DNA from: Phoronis australis
Lineage: Eukaryota; Phoronida; Phoronidae
Length of the DNA: 64,000 nt
Direction: 5' to 3'
Assembly (NCBI GenBank): GCA_002633005.1
Contig: NMRA01000203.1
Location: 218,015-282,014, forward strand
Shown piece by piece: positions 22,810 through 36,300 of the stretch. Both the position numbers and the translations under genes were made by a program. A model generated the notes under the pieces. It searched no databases. It was not told the DNA's origin and saw only the letters and a list, made by a program, of their open reading frames with translations. The first letter of the stretch is position 1; each line of letters begins with the position of its first letter.

Positions 22810-25800
22810 GTGAGAGCGTTTTCAGCAACAGTGGCTAGAAACCAGCCACAAACGGTGCCTTCATGATCAATTCATGAAGAGTTGATTTATGTGTCGGGCT
22901 CTAGATACGTAACATGTATGCATACGTATTTTGCAGATTCTCCCGTTAAATCCCAATGTTTAAAAGGGGAAATTTATGTGGTGAAGCTTTGCAAGTGTAA
23001 TGTTGCAGATCAGAGTACTGAGACTCGCTGGTTCCCTGCGTGCCGCTAGGTGGGGCGGTAGCCGCGCCAGCACGCAGGTATCACTTAATTTTCCTTGGTA
23101 ATTTTTTTTTACACCGGCGTTTCTGATTGGCTAGTCGAATTCTCAACAGGCAGCGCTTTACGCAAACAAACTGGCATGAGTGATGGACTGAAGTGTAAAT
23201 GGGGTCTGTTGTGCAGACAAATCGGTGCTCAGGAAATGCAAAGCCTAGAAATTGTGATTGCGACTTTTCGGAATGCATCTTTCTACTGTTGATGACTTTT
23301 GTTTACGATAGTGTCCTATATTCATACAGTATGAATAACACACCGGTTAAATCGGCCAGATGTGTGTACATGTATGTGCTTCAAGCACGGCGGCTATTAA
23401 ACACCACTGCAGAAACGAAATAGTTGCTGCGACACAACTTGCATGACAAGACTAAAAATCGTTCACAGTCCGCCATTTTATTCACGGTGTTGTAAAGCTA
23501 ACCAATGACTGTCGAGGTTACATCGACCAATGCTAAAGCGTGTGCCACTGTGTGATACCTGCGTGCTGGCTGGGCTAAGCACGCAGGGAACCAGCGAGAG
23601 TACTGAGACTGAGTAGGGAGCTCAGCCTCAGGCACAGTTGTTCATAGCCAGCCAGCTAGCTGTATGAAGACTATCGTCAAAATACATCTAGGTACCACTG
23701 TGTGTTGAGCTCCTGCAGACCTCGACTTTGCACACAGCCTAGGTTTTTATGCTCGTCACCTTGTAGGCTTGTACTGTAGTTGAATCATCATGGCGGGGGT
23801 GCCTGGTTGGGGGTGCATGCAAAATCTTAGAGTCAACCGACACTCACCGTGCCCATTACAGCTGGTTAAATCAAAAACAGTCTAATATACGTCATTTCCT
23901 TGTGTAATATTCCGCCTTTTGTAACTAAGAAAAGTATACTATATGTGTAGAAAATTTCCGTGTCTCTGGTGGTACTTGAACCCTTTTGCTCTGCTCGAGC
24001 GACGGTCAAGCATGTAAACTATTTGACCAAGAGGCAATTGCCGCTTGGCAAGCGACTCAGACAGGCTTTATCTGACTGTACGCGTTGTCACAACTGGAAG
24101 TCACTCTTCGCAACATATGTTGTCGTTTTGAAAACGGTATACGCTTGTGACACCCGCGTGTGCCATTTCCTAAATTCCTTGGACATCTCTCAACAGATGA
24201 TGACAGCATTGCAGCAACAAAAGTTGCTCTGAAATTTGGTTTGCTGGTATCAATATTCTAAAAACTTATAATGAAGTCAAACCAATCCCGATAATTTGTT
24301 GTGATGTGTGCGCAAACTCGTGATAGAACAGTTCATTGAAGACTATCAGCGAAAAAAGAAACTGGCCAATAGGTGACGCAATATTTCATGATGCCGAAAG
24401 CCGACGTAACAGATTGCTCCACAATTTTAGCAGCAGAATAATGGTAGAAAGCCAAATTTTGCAACACGGGTAAATAATTTAGATTAATCAATGAAGACTT
24501 TACCTTTTATAACATTAATTTTGTGTCAGATTTTATCTGGTCAGTGTTTTACCCACATATTTAGTATACAGCTTTGCACCAAGGTTAAGCTATTCACTAC
24601 TGCATACATGTTAACCAATACGGGAATAACGTATTCGCTACGTATTTTTGCCATTTATGTAGTGCTATGGTGTAGCATGGGCGTCGTAACACTGAAAAAA
24701 GTGGGGGCTATTGCCTCCCAGCCCCCCTGTGGTGCACTGCCAATAGACCATGGGCGTTGCAGCACTGAAAAAAGTGGGGGGTTATTGACCCCTCCAGCTC
24801 CCTATGGTGCGCTGCCCATGTGTAGTGCCAAAATGCTACGTATTTTCGGTAATTAAACGCATTGTTACCGATGTTCATAATAAAGTTTTCATACCTTTGC
24901 TTTGGTTTTTACTGGCAATCTCTTTTGTCAAAATAATGTCATATCACAAGCCAAAGGCGTTACCAAGGAATTTCACAACACTCATAGTTAATAGAATTGA
25001 TGTAATGCCTCTAATAGGTTAGGAGGTATGTACATGCAATGCATTTTAAGACATGACCATGTTTTGACTTGCTCAAGATTCTTAATGCTATTGTTTGCTC
25101 TGTTTTTTGTACAAAAATTGCGATGATTAAAGAAAAAAATGGTTGACATGTACGGTACTGTGCCAGTGTATATGTATATGTATGTTATGTAACACCATGT
25201 GTTGACTCAAGCATGCAGATAGAAAGGCTTCTTTGCCCAGAACATGTATAGAAAGTAGAATTTTGGACCCAGTAGAGACGGTGACCTTAGGCCTAGACCA
25301 GTATGTGTCATTAAGAAAATGCCCAACTCGCAATTGGTGAATTGAGTCAAATCTCAGCTCGCGTTTTGGAATTTGAGGTTACCAAAATTTTTAATGGTGT
25401 GTACAACCAATAGATGTTGCTTGTGATGCAGCCAATTGCGATGCTAACAGCAGCGGCGGGCAGACCAGGTCTAGTACTAGTAGGTTAAAACCAAAAAACG
25501 GTAAACAAACATGATTAACAACTAAAGCAAACCATCCACGCCCACAGACATTCACACATGCATACTTGTGGTGGGATTCATTTGCGGCACTGAGTTATCT
25601 CAAAATAAAAGCACCATAAGGGGCCAACTTTTATTGAAATCCTCAAACACTATTTTTTTTTTAAATATGTCTTTCAATTTTGAAAGATTCCCTTTTAAAA
25701 TATTACAGATTGGAATGTGTATTTTTAAAGTCACTGCCAATTGACATGAACTTTTCGTAATAGTACCATTAGATTTTTCAATTTTTATTGTCAAATTTGC

Positions 25801-28800
25801 TTAAAGGTTGTAATTATGAAGTTCTGTTGATGCACATTTCATTGTGAAGTATCAATCCATGATTCACAGTGACACGTCAAGGTATTGGCGCAGCATAGCT
25901 GGGGATCCTCTGCAGGCCACTTTTTGAAAGTAAAGGGGCGGCAGGGCGACACCCCGATGGGTTAGGGCAAACTACCAAGGGACGGCTCCAGCATTAGTGA
26001 GGTGGGAGGGGGACATATCTGGCGATGAGGGGGAGGGCTGGCGCTCAAAATTGAGCTGGCGATCGGGAGAGAGGATAACAACTTCGTCACTGAGGTACTG
26101 TAATATTTTCGGTGAATCATTATGAAAACATAAACCATTACTAGTTAGAGTTAACTTTAGCAAATAGTCTAAGGGTTCGATATACGGTCATCTAAAGTCC
26201 ACTCATCACCACTATTTCCTTCTTTCACTACTATTCCCCGCTGTTGCTAATTTAGCCTCAAGGTGCCGCGATTTTTTTCTTCATTACCATTCTCATGAAA
26301 AGCAGACGAGGAACCACAGGCCCTCAAATTTCACTTCGCCCAAGTCCACGACCTCTTGAAAATAACTCCCTCGCCTATGGAACAGCCGCCGTTCGAGAGT
26401 GTTATTTTTTAAATAGTGCCTGTGGATAAACAAGACGGGCAGATAGCGACAATAGTTTCCAGCGTTGAGCGCTTTTCTCTTGTTTTTTGTGCTGTTATGT
26501 TAATGAGACAGTGTTAGTTGACCTGGCTGACGTGGTTTTGCAAGCATGAGAACGGCATTGTCGTAAATTGAGGTCGCACTAGGCGAGTTGAGCAACGAAA
26601 AACTAGCATTTGGCAAGTAAGCCCCGAGCTCAGGTCGCCAAGGACAATTTCAGCTCACCAAATCTGACCCTGACCTAGACAGTGCCACCGTCTCTACTTT
26701 TTAATAAACTGTCTTTTACAGTGGAGACAGCGGCCATCCCAAAAGGCCTTCGTACACTGAAGCTTTTCGGTAAATTATGCCTCACACTGATTAGACTATC
26801 AAAGTCACGTTCCTGTACAAATCTTTTGCACATAGAGGGACACCTTGGGATGTCTTCCTTCCATCTCGAACAAATACTCCCTTAATCAAACTTTCTTTCA
26901 AGCAGTCCTTTGTTCTGTTGCCCAAATCGGCAAGTGACCATTTTACACTGCTCGCGCCACATCATGTAAAATATTTTTTTTCTGTGCTCACAATCCTATT
27001 ATTGAAGTGAACTTAATAGTTTATTCTTTATTACTTTTAGTTTGTTGTTGTTTCAGCCTATCCTCTATTCCTACTACAGAAGTTCATGCACATGGCGTGT
27101 TCGTATTGGTGAGTAACTAAAAGGGAAACAAGTGGTTGCTTGTATAGAATTGATGAATAAAGGGAATGAACACGGCTCATAACATCCCAGAAATGAAATC
27201 TTAAATGTTACAGTTAAGTGCATGTAACAACTTTGAAAAAAGTACAATATTTTGGCGTAATTTCTGGTTTTGAGCTGGGATTGTTTCAAATGCAAGATTT
27301 GACTTGGATTTGGAAAATGTGAACTTTAGTAATTTTTAAGCTTAGCGCCGTGGAAACTAATTAAGTTAGCATTCCCGTGTTGCCATTATGGCGTTTTTTC
27401 CACGCCCATCTTGCAGAGTCTTAGTTTTATATATTTACGTCATAATAAATGACAATATTCGCAATCCTCCTCTTGTTTTACTCTGCAACATAGCTCGTGG
27501 CGTACCCCGGGCAAAATAGATTACGATAAATTAAATTTAACTTGTTAAATGCATTTATCGTCATTATTTTGACATTTGTCTCTTTATTTTGATACCAGTC
27601 CTTAGGGTTTATTTTGCATTATTCATCTCTATTTATAGCCTCAAGGGCCTACTTTTGTTTTCATAAATTTCTCTACGCGACACCTGATTGGTCGCCCATA
27701 TTTCCTTTGTTCAGTTCAACGTGGTCTCTCTCATTCAGCCACCTACCTCGTCGTCTACAAGACCTACGTTCGTTCTCTGCATTTTTTCCCCACCCCCCAT
27801 CCCGGGTGTCAGTTCCACTTTCTCTTTTCTCATCTACATTTCCTGTTAGGTTTTTTCAAGTTTTGTGTTCATGTTCTGTACTTTTCCTTTAAGCCCTTCA
27901 GGCAGTTCTTTTGTTTTGTTCCCTCTTTCAGGGCTATTCATTGTACACGCCGGTGGGTGTTTTGTCCATGCCCATCTTGCAGAGTCTTAGTTAGTTTTAT
28001 CTATTTACATCATAATAAATGACAATATTCGCAATCCTCCTCTTGTTTTACTCTGCAACATAGCTCGTGGCGTATCTCGGGCAAAATAGATTACGATAAA
28101 NTACAGATTTTTCGAGTATGACATTGAATACACCAAAGCTGAGTCTGTACTCGAGTTGAGTATGAAGTGTGAGTTTGAGCATGATTCGAGTCTGAGTACG
28201 GAGATTGGAGACCGGGCCCAGAACAAGATAGGAACATTCTGAAACATGAGTGCATCATTTGTTAGCAGGAAAAGTACATTATGGGCCACATTTCAAGACA
28301 GAGAAAGAAGTATAGCTTTCAAAAACAGGTACGTGTTTTTGAAAAATACATCTTGGTGTTTTCCATGTGTGTTTCAGTATTATCACCAGCTGTTTTTTAA
28401 CTTGTTCAGCCCCTTGGCTGCCTAGGCCTTAGACAATACTGCTGACCCAGTAGAGATGGTGATCATACCATAGGTACTCCATATGTCGGATTCTTTTCGG
28501 CAAATTATGTTCCTATAAGTTTAGAAGTACCGCGTAGAGAGATGCCTCTGAGGAGGTCGTTAATGTTTTCATTTGTTCCCAGTTTAAACAAATACTCCTG
28601 CAATTCTGTGGCCGTCATCCCCTGCCGTAGTCTCAATTTTTTGTAAACATTAATTACTTAGGTAGCTACAATGATAATTAAATTAAAGTGCCTAAGTGGC
28701 CATCGTCGATGTCGAAATTTGAGGATGATGGAAGCCACTGTCCATTTCATCAAACGTCGATTACCTTAAGTGTAAATCGATTGACTATGGTTTGAGCATC

Positions 28801-31800
28801 TGATTTAAAAAAAAATAAATTTCAATCACTGCACTTGTATATTAGCTGATTTATTTTCAGTTGCATCAACTGATCTAATTATTAGATGATCAACATTATT
28901 AGGCTACAGATCAGATGGCATGTAAATTAGGCTGGTGGTGGATCAGTTCCTGATAAGTCCGTCTGAAAAAGTTGCATGCCAACTCACTCATAGTTGAATG
29001 TTAAATTAGTGTTAACAGTTCGGGTTATTTTTCAGTTGTACTTGTTTCGCAAGCAACAGCTCAGTCCAGAGCCCTGAATATGCAGATGAAATTCAAAGAT
29101 AAAGACCTTGTGTCTTGGAAGCCAAGTACCACAGATCATCATGCTATAAAAAATAGAAAGACAACGATTGTGAAGAGTGACGAATTCTGTTCTCAGAGAT
29201 GTTTTTCTGCAGTTTTGTTTGGAGTTCATTGAATCGAAGCTTCTAACACAAGGAGATGTCATTTGCCTTTCAAAATTAAAGCAAGACTTTGAAGCTGTTC
29301 TTCAGAAAGCTGGTGTGCAGAAAGTTATTTGGACAGGCAATCTTAAGAAATATTGTTGAAGCTACTCACTGCTGTAGTTTGTGCCCGACTAAGAGATACG
29401 AAAGTGAATTGAGCCTAGTGTTCAATAATTCACTTGCTGACTCTAATTAACACAGCCCATTATAACATATTTCGAATCCAACGTTTGCCCAAATAGTGCC
29501 CGCCTCCAAACAAGGACTTAGTGTTTGACCCTTCATTGCCTGCGGGCTAATCACCAGTGTGCAGTGCTGTACCCTCTCTAATCGACCACAGTTGGCTCCT
29601 TGGCAGTGGAGCTTTGCAGTTAATATGTATGACAATGACCGCATCTCCACTGACAGTACTAAACGATGAACACTGCAAAACCAAAAAGAACATGTGTGCT
29701 GGGAAACTGAGTTTGTGCTGCAATGCTGGGTCAAACTACAGAAATGTGCAGCTGTGACAACTGTAGTAACATCAGCAACACTGACTGCATAACATTGGAT
29801 AGTTCTTTGACAAGTCAACCCTAAATAGACCTCCAACCCCGTTATTTCCTTTTTTGTATTAAAAATTGATTTTATTTGTTAATTAAGTCATAAAAAGTAC
29901 ATACTTTGATCATTGTCATGTATTTGTCTCATACTGCTTGATAAACGCTGTCAGAATAATCTATTATTTTCATACAGTTGTTGTGCACATTCACAGAGAT
30001 CATTCAACTATATTGTTTTTGTACTATAACGTATTTCTGGTGTATTATGCAAACAAGCTGTATTTTACACCATTAGTATATGTTTTAGTCATTGAGGCAC
30101 AAATTTTGCCCAGTCTCAAGTGTTTTGTATTATTTTTGTTGCCTGACAATGCCAGAATAACTTCCTAGTAACATTCAGACTTAGTTTGCATTTTTGCCAC
30201 TAGGTGTCTCTTTACATTTTTTAAATTTCACTGTTTACGATTAATCTACAATAGTAAAACATGTAATGTGAGTGTAATATTGTTCAATACAATGGCACTG
30301 ATGGGACCATATTACTTGTTTTACAAAAAAGTCACCAAAACTGTTGTTTATACAAATATAAGTTTACTAAGCTCTTTGGTGATTATTAGGTAACTTCAAA
30401 CTCAAATTTCTCAAAAATGTGCAACTTTATATGTGGGAACTTTTTAGATTTTGAAAACATTCTAATAAATGAATTAAAAAAACACCAAAATAAAATTGCT
30501 CCCCTAAAGTACTCACAAAAACCATTTTCTAGAGGCCCTACAAAATCTACCGACTAATGATTAACAACTAAAGCAAACCATCCACGCCCACAGACATTCA
30601 CACATGCATACTTGTGGTGGGGTTCATTTGCGGCACTGAGTTATCTCAAAATAAAAGCACCATAGGGGCCAACTTTTATTGAAATCCTCAAACACTATTT
30701 TTTTTAAAATATGTCTTTCAATTTTGAAAGATTCCCTTTTAAAATATTACAGATTGGAATGTGTATTTTTAAAGTCACTGCCAATTGACTTGAACTTTTC
30801 GTAATAGTGCCATTAGATTTTTCAGTTTTTATTGTCAAATTTGCTCAAAGGTTGCAATTATGAAGTTCTGTCGATGCACATTTCATTGTGAAGTATCAGT
30901 CCATGATTCACACTGATACGTCAAGGTATTGGCGTAGCGTAGCTGGGGATCCTCTGCAGGCCACTTTTTGAAAGTAAAGGGGGGCGACAGGGCGACACCC
31001 CGATGGGTTAGGGCAAACTACCAAGGGACGGCTCCAGCATTAGTGAGTTGGGAGGGGGACATATCTGGCGATGAGGGGGAGGGCTGGCGCTCAAAATTGA
31101 GCTGGCGATCGGGAGAGAGGATAACAACTGCGTCACTGAGGTACTGTAATATTTTCGGTGAATCATCATGAAAACATAAACCATTAAGAGTTAACTTTAG
31201 CAAATAGTCTAAGGGTTCGATATACGGTCATCTAAAGTCCAGTCATCACCACTATTTCCTTCTTTCACTACTATTCCCTGCCGTTGCTAATTTAGCCTCA
31301 AGGTGCTGCGATTTTTTTCTTCATTACCATTCTCATGAAAAGCAGACGAGGAACCACAGGCGCTCAAATTTCACTTTGCCAAAGTCCACAACCTCTTGAA
31401 AATCACTCCCTCGCCTATGGAACAGCCGCTGTTCGAGAGTGTTATTTTTTTAGTGCCTGTGGATAAACAAGATAGGCAGATAGCGACAATAGTTGACCAG
31501 CATTGAGCGCTTTTCTCTTGTTTTTTTTGTGCTGTTATGTTAATGAGACAATGTTAGTTGACCTGGCTGACGTGGTTTTCAAGCATGAGAACGGCATTGT
31601 CGTAAATTGAGGTCGCACTTGGCGAGTTGAGCAACGAAAAACTATAGCATTTGGCAAGTAAGCCCCGAGCTCAGGTCGCTAAGGACAATTTCAGCTCGCC
31701 AAATCTGACCCTGACCTAGACAGTGCCACTGTCTCTACTTTTAATAAACTGTCTTTTACAGTGGAGACAGCGGCCATCCCAAAAGGCCTTCGTGCACTGA

Positions 31801-33315
31801 AGCTTTTCGGTAAATTATGCCTCACACTGATTAGACTATCAAAGTCACGTTCCTATACGAATCTTTTGCACATAGAGGGACACCTTGGGATGTCTTCCTT
31901 CCATCTCGAACAAATACTCCCTTAATCAAACTTTCTTTCAAGCAGTCCTTTGTTCTGTTGCCCAAATCTGCAAGTGACCATTTTACACTGCTCGCGCCAC
32001 ATCATGTAAAATATTTTTTTTCTGTTGTCACAATCCTATTATTGAAGTGAACTTTGTAGTTTATTCTTTATTACTTTAAATTTGTTGTTGTTTCAGCCTA
32101 TCCTCTATTCCTACTACAGAAGTTCATGCACGTGGCGTGTTCGTATTGGTGAGTAAATAAAAGGGAAACAATGTGGTTGTTTGTATAGAATTGATGAATA
32201 AAGGGAATGAACACGGCTCATAACATCCCAGAAATGAAATCTTAAATGTTACAGTTAAGTGCATGTAGCAACAGTAACTTGAAAAAAGTACATTTTTTTG
32301 GCGTAATTTCTGGTTTTGAGCTGGGATTGTTTCAAATACAAGATTTGACTTGGATTTGGAAAATGTGAACTTTAATTTTTAAGCTTAGCGCCGTGGAAAC
32401 TAATTAAGTTAGCATTCCCGTGCTGCCATTATGGCGTTTTGTCCATGCCCATCTTGCAGAGTCTTAGTTAGTTTTATCTATTTACGTCATAATAAATGAC
32501 AATATTCGCAATCCTCCTCTTGTTTTACTCTGCAACATAGCTCGTGACGTACCCTGGGCAAAATAGATTACGATAAATTAAATTTAACTTGTTAAATGCA
32601 TTTATCGTCATTATTTTGACATTTGTCTCTTTATTTTGATACCAGTCCTTAGGGTTTATTTTGCATTACTCATCTCTATTTATAGCCTCAAGGACCTACT
32701 TTTGTATTCATAAATTTCTCTACGCGACACCTGATTGGTCGCCCATATTTCCTTTGTTCAGTTCAATGTGGTCTCTCTCATTCAGCCACCTACCTCGTTG
32801 TCTACAAGAGCTACGTTCGTTCTCTGCATTTTTTTCCCCACCCCCCATTCCGGGTGTCGGTTCCACTTTCTCTTTTCTCTTCTACATTTCCTGTTAGGTT
32901 TTTTCAAGTTTTGTGTTCATGTTGTGTACTTTTCCTTTAAGCCCTTCAGGCAGTTCTTTTGTTTTGTTCCCTCTTTCAGGGCTATTCATTGTACTCGCCG
33001 GTGGGTGTTTTGTTCATGCCCATCTTGCAGAGTCTTAGTTTTATCTATTTACGTCATAATAAATGACAATATTTGCAATTCTCCTCTTGTTTTACTCTGC
33101 AACATAGCTTGTGGCATACCTTGGGCAAAATAGATTAGGATAAAATGTCTTAGTTACTTTCAAGACATCTGCAAAAATTGAGAACGTATGATTGCTATGA
33201 CCTACATTCTTTGACTGTCTTCAGTGGCACTTTCTCACGATCAAATTTCTTACATTTGACCTTGATTGAAATTGAAAAGTTACCAACGCACACACACACA
33301 CGCACACGCACACGC

Positions 33316-33351
<36 letters not shown>

Positions 33352-36300
33352 GATGCAACAGACTGGTATTGGCTAACTACTAATAAATGTGACAAGAATA
33401 TTGCATTTCCAATGAACAGCACATTCTCAATTTCTTTTCAGCCTTGGCGTGGAAGAATGTGGACTATGACTTCAGAGCTGTCCACTTGGCTAAGGGTGAA
33501 CAGGTTAGGTCTTAGAAGCATTTCAGACTATTTTGTACTTATATATGACTTTGTGTATGTGTGTGTATGTGTCGTGTCTTCAATGAAATATGTACATGTA
33601 TGTATATGTGAATATCAAGCGTATCAATAAAAAAGTTCTAATAATATTTTGAATGTGTTTTTAAAACTTCGCATCAATGAAATTTGTTGTATCCTTTTAC
33701 AATTTTTAGTCAAGTTTGTCTTTTAATCTTTTCCGATGCACTTCTGAAATTCCAGTTTTGACCAATCCAAATACATATAGTCTAGTTGCCAAAAAATTGA
33801 CACTGCAATGTTGTTACTTTAAATTTTTCTTGGAAATTTATTTTTTGTGGTAAGGAGAGCAACATTAACCTTTAGCATTTTTATGCCCCCACATATTTAT
33901 ACGTGGTCGCATATTGCCGTCATCTCTGTCTGGGCCTCCGGCGTCTGCAGTTGTATCTCCTAATCACCTCACAGGATCTTGATGAGATTTGGCAGATGTG
34001 TCCTATAAAGCTAATGACAGACGAGGACGAATTTCGGACCTCTCCGACTACTGGTGTTCCCCCTAGTGGCAATTTTAGTTTTTTACGCTTACTTCTATCA
34101 TTGGAAGTCCTCAACGGATTTTCATAAAATTTGGCAGTTAGGAATCTATTAGTGAGATGATGCCATCCTCCCATTTTTGGATTTGAGGTACTTTGCTCCA
34201 CCTAGTGGCCAATTTTACTGTTTTCGAATCTGTTTTTGGCGTCTGCCGATCTATCAACCAAACCGCTCTAGGGATGATTTTGAAAATTGGCATATATGTT
34301 CTTACTGTGAAGATGGCAGCTGACGATGATTTTCCGATGACTTGGACTACTATGGCGCCTCCTAGTGGCAGTTTTATTTGTTTTTGCGCCCATAGCTGTA
34401 TCTCTTAAACCCTTCATATATCTTGTTGAGATTTGGTAGATGTGTTCCCTTGAAGCTGATGACAAATGACAACAAATTTTGGACCACTTCGACTACTGGT
34501 GTGCCCCCTAGTGGCAATTTAAATTTTTTACGCTTACCTGTGTAGATTTGGAGGTCCTCAATGGATTTTCATAAAATTTGACAGTTAGGCATCCATTAGT
34601 GAGATGATGCCATCCTCCTGTTTTCGGGTGGATTCGGGGTACTTTGCGACACTTAGTGGCCATTTTTACTGTTTTCGATTCTGTTTTTTAGCATCAGCCG
34701 TTATATCAACCAAACCGCTTTAGGGATGATTTTGAAAATTGGCATATATGTTCTTACTGTGAAGATGGCAGCTGACGGTGATTTTCTGATGACTTGGACT
34801 ACTAAGGCACCTCCTAGTGGCAGTTTAATTAATTTTGTTTTGCGCCCATGGCTGTATCTCCTAAATGCTCTTACTACAGGATGTTTATTGAATTTTGCTG
34901 GTGTATTTTTATGAAGTTGACAATAGAGGATGATGACTTTGGGACGGATCGGTCTACCGGTGTGCCCCCTAGTGGCAATTTTAGTTTTTACGTTTACATC
35001 TGTTTCTTGAAAGGTCGTCAATTGATTTTCATAAAAATTGGCAGTTAGGCATCTGTTGGTGAGGTGATGCTATCATCCGGTTTTCGATAAAATTGAAGGC
35101 ATTTTGCGTCATCTGGTGGCCATTTTTACTGTTTTCGACTCTTGTTATTTGGCATCTGCCCCTCTGTCAACAAAACCACTCTAAGGATAGTTGTGGAAAT
35201 TGGCATGTATGTTTCTAATGTGAAGAGTAAATCTGACGATGATTTTCCGACAATATTATTTACTTTGATGCCTCTTAGTGGCAGTTATGTTTTTTTGCGC
35301 TTATCGTCTCTTAGTGGCAATTTCATTTTTTTGTTTTCTTCTGTTTTCTCAGAAGTTCCTTAACGGACTTTTATGAAATTTGGTAAATAGCTCTGATGAC
35401 ACACAAGTTTTTGGATAGATTTGACATATTTTGTACCATCTAGTTGCCATTTTTATGTTCCAAACAAACACCCCTAGAAGCTCACCATTAGTGGTGCATT
35501 CTTGGGCGTATTTCAACGCTCCGCGTTGCTCTTGTTTATAATTCACGATGGCATCATCCGCCGTCTTGGAAATTCGCCGGTTTTCATTTTCTGAACATTA
35601 AGGTTTATGAGATCTTGCAATGTATCATTCCTAGGTTTTATACAACTTGTGTATACATATATATAAGATATACATTGTACATATGTGTGTATTTGGGTAG
35701 CAGACCTTCTTTTGTACAGTCGTGTTTCATTGAAAAGTATTCTTAGCCTTAGATAGTTTGTTCAACAAACTTTTGTATTGGCCATTTTATTTTTTGACAA
35801 AGGTTTTTCAGGTGTTGTCTTAGAAAAGAGCAATTCCAGATGGTATTTAAAGAACCGATTAACGGATGTCATCAAAACTTGATACAGATATGTGTGATTG
35901 CAATGAGATGGACTACTCGTTTTTGGGGTTATTTGGCCATGGCAGCATTGTGAAAAGGGGCTTTCAAGTGTCGTTTGAGGGAAGAGAGTTTGCGGATGAT
36001 ATCTAGAGAAACAGTTGTCGGATTTCAATGAAACTTTATGTGCAGGTGTATTATGATCATGCATAAGCTTCTTGGGATTTGCAGGTGGATTTGATCACTG
36101 CAGCACTTCCTAGTGGTCATTTTGTTCTCAACAAGGGTTTTTTCAAGACGTTGTTTGAGGGAAGAGTATTTCCGGACGATATCTAGATAACTGATGGATG
36201 GATTTCAGTGAAACTTGACTCAGAGGTGTATGAAAATCGTGTGGAGGCTTTGTGTTATTTGCAAGCGGATTAATTTGACCTCTGCCACGCTTCTTAGTGG

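Larger units (their letters stand above)
25511..28100 (+). repeat. 2.6-kb duplicated block, copy A (with GSTZ1 exon 2A)
   Basis: Colinear with 30557-33143 from ATGATTAACAACTAAAGC to GATTACGATAAA, with scattered substitutions and 1-4-bp indels (a few percent by eye). It ends exactly at the N at 28101. It contains exon 2A at 27057-27108, a decayed relative of the Mutator-like arm (about 26740-26930) and a pair of ~130-bp direct repeats. Confidence 0.93.

Noticed and set aside
33178-33630. 150-codon ORF through a CA repeat
   Set aside because: Microsatellite translation; GSTZ1 exon 3 (33442-33503) is in another context with proper splice sites.
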